Source: Sporomusa ovata DSM 2662
GTDB lineage: Bacteria > Bacillota > Negativicutes > Sporomusales > Sporomusaceae
Assembly: GCF_000445445.1 (NCBI RefSeq)
Contig: NZ_ASXP01000002.1
Location: 744,001-808,000, forward strand
DNA: 64,000 nt
Reading direction: 5' to 3'
A program made the position numbers and the translations under genes. Below the pieces are notes generated by a model. It ran no database searches. It saw only the letters and a list, made by a program, of their open reading frames with translations, and was not told where the DNA came from. Positions 8,485 through 14,548 of this stretch are shown in pieces. Positions within the stretch are counted from its first letter, which is position 1. Each line of letters starts with the position of its first letter.

Positions 8485-9909
8485 TTACGCCAGTGTAGTT
8501 TCTTTAACGGTTACTTCGTTACTGGAGATACTGGTTACCGGGATATTGAGCGGGGAACCTGTCATGAGATCTTGATAGGCGTAACCGCGTTCGCCGTGCT
8601 CGGTAATATCCATTCCTTGAATTTGTTGTTCATCATCGGCTTTGATTTGCATGACTAAGCCGATGGCTTTGACAATAAGGAAAGTCATGACGGCAGCAAA
8701 TATCCAGCTTGTACCTACGCCGGCAAGTTGTTTGAGAACCTGGGCGGCATTTCCGTAGAATAAGCCATCGGCGCCTGCGGGATTGACTGCCGAGGAGGCA
8801 AAGAAGCCGGTAGCGATAGCGCCAAAGGTGCCGCCTACACCATGCACTCCAAAGGCATCTAAAGAATCATCATAACCTAACTTATTTTTGGCTATGGCCA
8901 CAGCAAAGAAGCAAATTACGCCACCGCAAAGCCCCATAATAATGGCGGACGGTACAGTAACAAAGCCGGCTGCCGGCGTGATAGCGACAAGACCGGCGAT
9001 ACAACCGGAAGCTGCGCCAAGCAGGGTAGGTTTGCCATGATAAAGCCACTCAGCGACTACCCAGGACACTGTGGCTGCAGCGGCAGCGACGTGAGTTGTA
9101 ACGAAAGCGACGGTTGCCAGTCCGTTGGCGCCAAGAGCACTGCCGGCATTAAATCCAAACCAGCCAAACCACAGCAAGGCGGCTCCTAAAACGGTCATAG
9201 GTAAATGATGGGGAGCCATTACTTCGCTGCCGTAGCCCTTGCGTTTACCAACCATTAAGGCAAATACCAGGCCGGATACACCGGAGATGATGTGTACTAC
9301 AGTACCGCCGGCGAAGTCGAGTACGCCATATTCGCGCAACCAGCCGCCGATACCCCAAACCCAGTGAGCAACAGGATCATAGACAAGCGTAGCCCAAAGT
9401 AATACAAAGACCACGAACGCGGGAAACTTAACCCGTCCGGCAACAGAACCGGAAATAATTGCCGGAGTAATGATAGCAAATACGCCTTGGAACATCATGA
9501 AAGCCAGTTGGGGGATAGTAGCAGCGTAATCGGGGTTAGGATCGGTGCCGACACCACTTAATCCAATCCAATCCAGACTACCTAGCAGGTGATTGATGTC
9601 TGGGCCAAAGGCGAGCGAATAGCCCCAGAGGACCCACTGAACTGAAATTACGCCAAGACAAATAAAACTTTGCATTATGATACTCAATACATTCTTAGTC
9701 CGGACCATTCCTCCGTAGAAGAGTGCTAAGGCTGGAGTCATTAACATTACAAGAGCTGCGCTAATCAATATAAAAGTTGTATCGCCGGTATCAATTTTTG
9801 GTGGTTCAACAGGTGTTGCCGACACGTCACCTTCAGCGGCTAAAACTATTGGGGCGAAGAGCATTGTCAAAATCAGAAGTATACCCCAAAATGTGGATAA
9901 TTTTTTCAT
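8485..9909 (-). CDS. amt: Ammonium (or methylammonium) transporter Amt (copy 1), first gene of the mtbCB operon
   Basis: 474 residues with a cleavable-looking N-terminus (MKKLSTFWGILLILTMLFA), a short linker, then 11 membrane helices with FYGGMVRTKN, DFAGGTVVHIISG and FGVHGVGG (twin pore His retained). The C-terminal cytoplasmic tail is about 40 residues longer than that of Amt2. Strong AAAGGAGGG ribosome site. First gene of amt1-glnK1-mtbC-mtbB, behind a ~400-base leader with two terminators. Position suggests uptake of methylammonium/dimethylammonium or recapture of ammonium. Family knowledge only shows that Amt proteins can carry methylammonium. Confidence 0.93.
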   Translation of the reverse strand: MKKLSTFWGILLILTMLFAPIVLAAEGDVSATPVEPPKIDTGDTTFILISAALVMLMTPALALFYGGMVRTKNVLSIIMQSFICLGVISVQWVLWGYSLAFGPDINHLLGSLDWIGLSGVGTDPNPDYAATIPQLAFMMFQGVFAIITPAIISGSVAGRVKFPAFVVFVLLWATLVYDPVAHWVWGIGGWLREYGVLDFAGGTVVHIISGVSGLVFALMVGKRKGYGSEVMAPHHLPMTVLGAALLWFGWFGFNAGSALGANGLATVAFVTTHVAAAAATVSWVVAEWLYHGKPTLLGAASGCIAGLVAITPAAGFVTVPSAIIMGLCGGVICFFAVAIAKNKLGYDDSLDAFGVHGVGGTFGAIATGFFASSAVNPAGADGLFYGNAAQVLKQLAGVGTSWIFAAVMTFLIVKAIGLVMQIKADDEQQIQGMDITEHGERGYAYQDLMTGSPLNIPVTSISSNEVTVKETTLA

Positions 9910-9967
9910 ATAGAATTTTCCCTCCTTTATTTGTTGTAGAGAAGTATTAACTACGAAATTTCTACGA

Positions 9968-10033
9968 CTAAATCAAATATTTTTGTAAAACACAAAGGAT
10001 ATCTGATGTATCATGATGTAAGATTATTATCAT
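9968..10033 (-). CDS. Possible 21-residue leader peptide ending in TAG
   Basis: ATG at 10033 is preceded by an ideal AGGAGGT 7 bases upstream and opens 21 codons (MIIILHHDTSDILCVLQ...) ending in TAG at 9968-9970. One sense codon later a second in-frame TAG follows, then four codons to TAA at 9947-9949. It lies between two terminators and the amt1 start. No similarity is recognised. Translation is supported only by the ribosome site; a regulatory role is conjecture. Confidence 0.35.
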   Translation of the reverse strand: MIIILHHDTSDILCVLQKYLI

Positions 10034-10056
10034 GATAAGCACCTCCTATATAAAAT

Positions 10057-10096
10057 AGTAAAAATAGAACGTCCTGGAGAAAAAACTCCAGGACGT
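10057..10096 (-). terminator. Proximal leader terminator of the amt1 operon
   Basis: Perfect 11-bp stem ACGTCCTGGAG/CTCCAGGACGT (10069-10079 with 10086-10096) around a six-base loop. On the minus strand it is followed by TTCTATTTTTACTATTTTA. It lies downstream of the predicted promoter and upstream of amt1, so it probably acts as an attenuator. Confidence 0.75.
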
Positions 10097-10121
10097 CATT
10101 GTCCAGATGAAGACTAGCAAT

Positions 10122-10175
10122 ATAAAAAGGTGCTTAATGAGGTTTTTGTTTCAAGAAACCTGAATTAAGCGCCTT
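10122..10175 (-). terminator. Distal leader terminator of the amt1 operon
   Basis: 12-bp stem (10127-10138 with 10164-10175, one G-U pair) enclosing a second AGGTTT/AAACCT stem, followed on the minus strand by TTTTTATA. This is the first of two terminators met by polymerase in the amt1 leader. Confidence 0.7.
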
Positions 10176-10212
10176 TGCTTACTAAAAAAACGTAATCACA
10201 TCTATTAAATTT

Positions 10213-10294
10213 TTACCGTTATTAAATATCTGGTATATGAGATAATATTGGATACTATTCATAAATTATTCGGATTATACAGGCATAACGGTAA
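10213..10294 (-). promoter_or_regulatory. Paired-half-site leader element, amt1 copy
   Basis: Perfect 10-base inverted repeat TTACCGTTAT ... ATAACGGTAA (10213-10222 with 10285-10294) separated by 62 bases, beginning about 20 bases after the predicted start site of the amt1 operon. The promoter-proximal half and the flank CATAnAAnA-CAAGTAAnTA recur in the mtmC leader. It could be a protein operator pair or the closing stem of an RNA fold. Confidence 0.55.
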
Positions 10295-10320
10295 TTAATT
10301 ACTTGTTTTTTATGAAATGA

Positions 10321-10349
10321 ATTATATCATCTTTATTTTATAAATGCAA
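10321..10349 (-). promoter_or_regulatory. Promoter of the amt1-glnK1-mtbC-mtbB operon
   Basis: On the minus strand TTGCAT (10344-10349), 17-base spacer, TATAAT (10321-10326). The blocks TATTGCATT and GATATAAT are identical in spacing and sequence to the mtmC promoter at 12152-12180. Confidence 0.75.
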
Positions 10350-10436
10350 TAGATCTTGAATAAAAGTTTTTCCACTAATAAATAACGATACTAATTTTTT
10401 TGAAAATAGAAAATATCTTCTTATTCTTCATAGCCA

Positions 10437-10466
10437 TTGACAGTAGTGGCTGTAATTTGTTATTAT
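10437..10466 (+). promoter_or_regulatory. Promoter of the upstream mtmC paralogue
   Basis: TTGACA (10437-10442), 18-base spacer, TATTAT (10461-10466). The -35 box lies inside an AGCCA-N10-TGGCT dyad (10433-10452), a possible operator. Together with the amt1 and terminator features it accounts for most of the 690-base gap between amt1 and this gene. Confidence 0.6.
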
Positions 10467-10518
10467 CAATCTATAGATGTTGGATTCGAGAATAACTTTA
10501 ATAATTTATAGAACAAAG

Positions 10519-10556
10519 ACGTTCTGCTGAGTGTTAAACTCGCAGAACGTTTTTTT
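10519..10556 (+). terminator. Leader terminator before the mtmC paralogue
   Basis: 9-bp stem ACGTTCTGC/GCAGAACGT, extended by an inner GAGT/ACTC stem, then seven Ts. It lies between the predicted promoter and the gene start 65 bases further on. There is no gene upstream to terminate, so attenuation is the natural reading. Confidence 0.75.
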
Positions 10557-10620
10557 ATATTTTTTTAATTATCATTTGGCTATGATGTGAAGGGAACTAA
10601 TGAATGGGGGGCTTTATCTC

Positions 10621-11316
10621 ATGCGTCCGGATAGAATTATAAAGAAGCTGAAAAAGTCAGTAGAAGAAATGGAGATAGTGTTGGTGGAGAAGGCTGCTAG
10701 GGAAGCTGTTGCCGCTGGAACTGATCCTGTTGTTGCAATTAATGAGGGTTTAGCCAGGGGGATGAGAACAGTAAGCGACCTGTTTGATGAAGGAGAGGCC
10801 TTTGTTCCGCACCTATTAGTTGCTGCTGAAGCCTTTGAAGCAGGAGTTGCAATTTTGACAGACTCAATGACTGCAGAGAACAAACTGCGGGCAGTACAAG
10901 GTAAGGTATTGATTTTTACTGTGCAGGGCGATATTCACGATATTGGTAAGAATATTGTTAAGACTATGCTGCAGGCTAGTGGGTTCGAGGTTGTTGATCT
11001 AGGCAGAGATGTAGCTATTGAGGAGGCTATTGACAAAGCTAAAGAGTATGAGGTAGACATTATTGTGGCGGCGGCGCTTATGCGGACTACTATGCCTGCT
11101 CAGCGTGAGCTTATACTAGCTCTTGACGAAGCAGGCATACGTGGGCGGTTTAAATGTATGTTTGGAGGTTCGCCGGTATCTGCTGACTGGGTACAGAAAA
11201 TTGGTGGTGACGCCTATGCCGAAACAGCTGCTGATGCTGTAGTCAAAGCCAAGTTATTAATGGCTGATATTCGGGTAGCAGGTGGTTTGGCTGACGGTTA
11301 CCCAGACGGGACTTGA
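10621..11316 (+). CDS. mtmC: Monomethylamine-type corrinoid protein, second copy
   Basis: 231 residues from the ATG at 10621. This start is preferred over an in-frame ATG at 10600 because from 10621 the protein is colinear with the mtmC product, with the cobalt-ligand His at residue 106 in GDIHDIGK in both. Helical cap domain, then B12 domain with GGSPVSADW and GGDAYAET. A 12-residue extra C-terminal tail is present. It has no methyltransferase gene directly next to it, unlike the mtmC-mtmB pair 1.7 kb away. It could serve MtmB under other conditions or another methyltransferase elsewhere. Confidence 0.9.
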   Translation: MRPDRIIKKLKKSVEEMEIVLVEKAAREAVAAGTDPVVAINEGLARGMRTVSDLFDEGEAFVPHLLVAAEAFEAGVAILTDSMTAENKLRAVQGKVLIFTVQGDIHDIGKNIVKTMLQASGFEVVDLGRDVAIEEAIDKAKEYEVDIIVAAALMRTTMPAQRELILALDEAGIRGRFKCMFGGSPVSADWVQKIGGDAYAETAADAVVKAKLLMADIRVAGGLADGYPDGT

Positions 11317-11421
11317 CAAATTTAGAAGAAACTGATATTATACGCCTGCATAGAGGTATGGTTGCTTTTTGCGTTCGCAGCGTGCAGTTTATCGGGAACA
11401 GCCCAAAGGAAGGTTGAGTTT

Positions 11422-11916
11422 ATGCCTAGGGTAGCGGTCAAAATTGAATTAACTGATGAGGAAAGGGCCGAATTGGATAAGAATGTAAAAGGTCATAAGG
11501 TTGAGAAACGCCTTTATATTCGGTCAAGAATTATTCTTTTGGCAGCAGAAGGCAAGGAATGTATCGAGATTGCGGAAATGCTGGGCGTCTCGGAAAAAAC
11601 CTGCCGTAAGTGGCGAAACCGGTTTGCTGAAAAGCGGCTTGATGGTATTTTTGATTTAGAAAGAAGCGGTGCGCCGGATACGTTTACGGAAGAAGAGCGC
11701 CTGGAAATTATCCGTTTGGCCTGCAGTCAGCCGGAAGAGATCAAAAATTGGACGCTGGCTTATCTGACAGAGGCGGCAAAAGAAAGAATCGGACATTCCA
11801 TTTCTATTGAGACTGTGCGGCAAATTTTGAAATCCGCAGATAGAAAAGCGGTGGTTGATCCGCCTAACCAGAATAATATGTATATTAAAACTACCCCTGT
11901 GTCAGCCAACAAATAG
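11422..11916 (+). CDS. Stand-alone helix-turn-helix protein of IS630-transposase N-terminal type
   Basis: 164 residues from the ATG at 11422 (GGAAGG just upstream). The protein begins MPRVAVKIELTDEERAEL and has a first HTH (IAEMLGVSEKTCRKWRNRF, about residues 52-70) and a second winged-helix part (TLAYLTEAAKE...SIETVRQILK). This is the DNA-binding half of IS630-family transposases. The catalytic DDE half is absent: the frame ends in about 20 unrelated residues and the next 400 bases contain no remnant. It is either a decayed transposase or a domesticated DNA-binding regulator. Its location between two methylamine operons with a terminator of its own favours checking the second option. Confidence 0.75.
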   Translation: MPRVAVKIELTDEERAELDKNVKGHKVEKRLYIRSRIILLAAEGKECIEIAEMLGVSEKTCRKWRNRFAEKRLDGIFDLERSGAPDTFTEEERLEIIRLACSQPEEIKNWTLAYLTEAAKERIGHSISIETVRQILKSADRKAVVDPPNQNNMYIKTTPVSANK

Positions 11917-11980
11917 TGTAGTGTTGACGCGAATTAGCGGTAGCCATATAGATAACAATATATAGAGAACTTTTAAAAAG

Positions 11981-12022
11981 CAATGGCGCTTGTTGAAATG
12001 AGCACCATTGTCTTTTTTTTTT
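11981..12022 (+). terminator. Terminator of the HTH gene
   Basis: CAATGGCGCT/AGCACCATTG stem with one mismatch (11981-11990 with 12001-12010), followed by ten Ts. The rest of the 11917-12326 gap is AT-rich and holds only this terminator, the mtmC promoter and the leader element. Confidence 0.85.
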
Positions 12023-12151
12023 AGACATTGCGAGGGGTGACAAAGATGGGGTAGACCCACTTATTTTTCAAATAAATTAATGGCGTTATAATCTAAAACG
12101 TAATGTTTTAAAAATAAAGTTATTAAAATTAAAAAAAGACTTAAAAGGGTA

Positions 12152-12180
12152 TTGCATTAAAAAATTGATGGTGATATAAT
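12152..12180 (+). promoter_or_regulatory. Promoter of the mtmC-mtmB-pyl operon
   Basis: TTGCAT (12152-12157), 17-base spacer, TATAAT (12175-12180). It is nearly the same as the amt1 promoter, including TATTGCATT and GATATAAT, so both operons are probably controlled together. Confidence 0.8.
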
Positions 12181-12207
12181 ACGAAACATAGAATATCAAG
12201 TAAATAC

Positions 12208-12281
12208 ATACCGTTATAACAATAAAAAAGGTAGATGAAACTCGATTTGTAGTTGAAGTCATCAATAATTTAAAACGGTAT
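12208..12281 (+). promoter_or_regulatory. Paired-half-site leader element, mtmC copy
   Basis: ATACCGTT (12208-12215) and AACGGTAT (12274-12281) form an inverted repeat separated by 58 bases. It starts about 21 bases after the predicted start site, as in the amt1 leader. The stretch from the -10 box to ACCGTTAT matches the amt1 leader at most positions; the sequence between the half-sites does not. Confidence 0.55.
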
Positions 12282-12326
12282 TTATTTATTGGATAAATTC
12301 AAAAGAATGGAGGGGAATTTTACTCA

Positions 12327-12986
12327 ATGAGCCAAAGTGAAATTTTAGCAAAGCTGAAAACTGCAGTTGAAGAAATGGACAGTGAGCTTTCAGAAGCAGC
12401 AGCAAAAGAGGCAATTGCAGCTGGAGTGGATCCGCTTGTTGCCATTAATGACGGATTGGCGGCAGGGATGCAGACCATGAGTGACCTTTTTGATGAAGGG
12501 GAAGCCTTCGTTCCCCAATTGGTTGTAGCTGCTGAGGCTTTTGATGCGGCGGTGGCTATTCTTAAAGAGGCCATTCCCAAAGACCAACAGGACAGTGCTT
12601 CCAAAGGGAAGGTGTTACTATTTACTGTTCAAGGCGATATTCATGACATTGGCAAAAACATTGTTAAAACAATGCTATCGGCCAGTGGTTTTGAAGTCAT
12701 TGACCTTGGCAGGGATGCAAACACTGAAGAGGTTGTCAATAAAGCTAAAGAGTATAATGTTGACATTATTGCCGGAGCAGCACTTATGACAACCACTATG
12801 CCGGCCCAGCGGGATATCATTTCTATATTAAAAGAGGAAGGTATCCGCGATAAGTTTAAGTGCATGTTTGGCGGTGCGCCGGTATCTCCTGAATGGGTTG
12901 TTAAAATTGGCGGCGACGCCTATGCCGAGACAGCATCTGAAGCTGTTGAAAAAGCGAAAGCCTTAATGGCTGAAATACGGGGGTGA
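12327..12986 (+). CDS. mtmC: Monomethylamine corrinoid protein MtmC
   Basis: 219 residues with a helical cap domain (1-92) and B12-binding domain with ligand His106 in GDIHDIGK, then GGAPVSPEW and GGDAYAET. It accepts the methyl group from MtmB and passes it on. It precedes mtmB by only 5 bases, the standard mtmCB pairing, and is the first gene of a ~11-kb plus-strand operon. Ribosome site GGAGGGG. Confidence 0.95.
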   Translation: MSQSEILAKLKTAVEEMDSELSEAAAKEAIAAGVDPLVAINDGLAAGMQTMSDLFDEGEAFVPQLVVAAEAFDAAVAILKEAIPKDQQDSASKGKVLLFTVQGDIHDIGKNIVKTMLSASGFEVIDLGRDANTEEVVNKAKEYNVDIIAGAALMTTTMPAQRDIISILKEEGIRDKFKCMFGGAPVSPEWVVKIGGDAYAETASEAVEKAKALMAEIRG

Positions 12987-12991
12987 AGTAA

Positions 12992-14383
12992 ATGGCAATT
13001 GCCAAAGCATTGACAGTATTTGATATCTATGAAAGAGCCAAAACTGGTCCGAAAGTAGAAGAGAAGGAATGGGATTTTAAAATCATTCCGCAAACGGCTG
13101 CAAAGCTAAAGAAAAAATACGGTATTAAAATGGATAAAAAACAGATTATCCCAACCGACAAAGAGCAAATTAATAAGTTGTTCCAAGCTGGTCTGGAAAT
13201 GCTGGTGGAATGCGGTATCTACTGTATTGATACTAACCGGGTAATTAAGTATACCAAAGATGAGGTACTGGCAGCCATTAAGTCTGCGCCAACCCGGGCA
13301 GTATATGGCGAGGGTAAACAGGCGGTAGTAATGACGCCGCGCAGCTATATGGATAAAAAAGCGCCGATTATTCAAGGTGGGCCGACCGGAGCTCCTTGTT
13401 CCGAAGAGCATTTCTTAGCCATTCATCAATCCTATGCTCAGGAACCGTTGGTTGATACCATCGTTGACGGTGTTCTTCAGACCATCAAGGGATATGACCC
13501 GGTTCCCGGCAGTCCTTATGAAATAGCTGCTGTAAAATCAGAAGCTATTATGGTACGGGCAGCGCAAGACAGAGCCGGACGTACCGGTATGGGGCTCTAG
13601 GGGAATGAAACCTCACTTTCACCCGCAGGAGTAATCGCAGCCGATTTCCCTGGCGGTATGAGGCCTTCTGACAGCCATGAAGTGTCCCAGCTAAATGAGC
13701 TGAAAATCGATGTAGGTGCATTGGTATTCACTGCTCATTATCAACTAGCTGGCAATCTCATCATGTGCGAGCAGATGCCTATCTATGGAGGTTATGCCGG
13801 TGGTCTGGAAGAGACAACCATCGTCGACGTAGCCACTACCATCAATGCCTTTGTTATGACAGGGGCGACCTGGCATTTGGACGGTCCGGTTCATGTGCGC
13901 TGGGGCATTACTACAGCCAGAGAGGCTCTTGCTGTAGCCGGTCACTGCGCCATGGCAATCGAGGCCAACACCAATTTTATGTTAGGCAACCAATACTATA
14001 CACTGGCAGGTCCATGCACCGTTATGTGCCTGTTGGAAACAGCGGCGCAAGCTATAACTGATACAGCCAGCGGCCGGGAAGTATTATCCGGGGTAGCTGC
14101 CAGCAAGGGTGTGGCTACTAACTTCACCACTGGTTTAGAAGCCAGAATGATGGCTGAAGCTGCCTGGGCGGTAGCGGGAATGGAAACTGCCAAAGTAAAT
14201 GAAATATTGGATAAGCTGGTAGCTACTTATGAAAAAGACTATAAAACGGCCCCCAAGGGTAAATCGTTTGAAGAGTGCTACGATGTAGTCAAACTTGTCC
14301 CTACCCAGGAATATCTGGATGTATATGATGAAGCTGTTAAGATTCTTACTGGTTTAGGTCTGGATTACTGGACAGAAAAATAA
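12992..14383 (+). CDS. mtmB: Monomethylamine methyltransferase MtmB with in-frame amber (pyrrolysine) codon
   Basis: With the TAG at 13598-13600 (codon 203) read as pyrrolysine, the frame encodes 463 residues, near the archaeal MtmB length of 458 with Pyl202. Flanking residues GRTGMGL-(Pyl)-GNETSLS are the MtmB active-site signature, and the frame continues without a break to TAA at 14381-14383. MtmB transfers the methyl of monomethylamine to Co(I) of MtmC, releasing ammonium; Pyl is thought to position the amine. GGGGGTG ribosome site overlaps the end of mtmC. Standard annotation would report a 202-codon gene and a separate downstream ORF. Confidence 0.96.
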
Positions 14384-14460
14384 AGCTGGAGGTTCCCCCT
14401 GCAGGGAATTTCACAGCTTGTGCCGGAGAAATTCTTTCAGGGGGAAATCCCCTTATAACT
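14384..14460 (+). other. Structured spacer between mtmB and pylT
   Basis: Two short hairpins can form: nested AAGCTG/CAGCTT with TTCCC/GGGAA (14383-14419), and GGGG-AAAT-CCCC (14441-14452), eight bases before the tRNA. No T-run follows, so read-through into pylT is expected. A role in tRNA processing is only a guess. Confidence 0.4.
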
Positions 14461-14532
14461 GGAGGGTGGATCGTAGAGATCGCATGGACTCTAAATTCAT
14501 GCAGCCGGGTGCGACTCCCGGACTCTCCGCCA
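14461..14532 (+). tRNA. pylT: tRNA-Pyl (anticodon CUA)
   Basis: 72 bases including an encoded CCA. A 7-bp acceptor stem (14461-14467 with 14522-14528, one G-U), D stem GATC/GATC with a 5-base loop, a long anticodon stem around loop CTCTAAA with CTA at 14491-14493, a short variable region and T stem CCGGG/CCCGG. The tiny D-loop, lengthened anticodon stem and very short variable loop are the known oddities of tRNA-Pyl. The discriminator base is G. It sits inside the operon, between mtmB and the activase gene. Confidence 0.95.
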
Positions 14533-14548
14533 TTTATGGAGTGAAATT

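Noticed and set aside
9910..10600. Cobalamin riboswitch controlling the corrinoid genes
   Set aside because: No B12-box-like sequence or the expected ~200-base fold was recognised in either leader.
11422..11916. A complete IS630 insertion sequence
   Set aside because: No DDE catalytic domain, no terminal inverted repeats and no target duplication were seen around it.
12992..14383. mtmB as a pseudogene or two separate genes split by a stop
   Set aside because: The frame continues in phase after a single TAG, both halves match MtmB, and a full pyrrolysine system is encoded next door.
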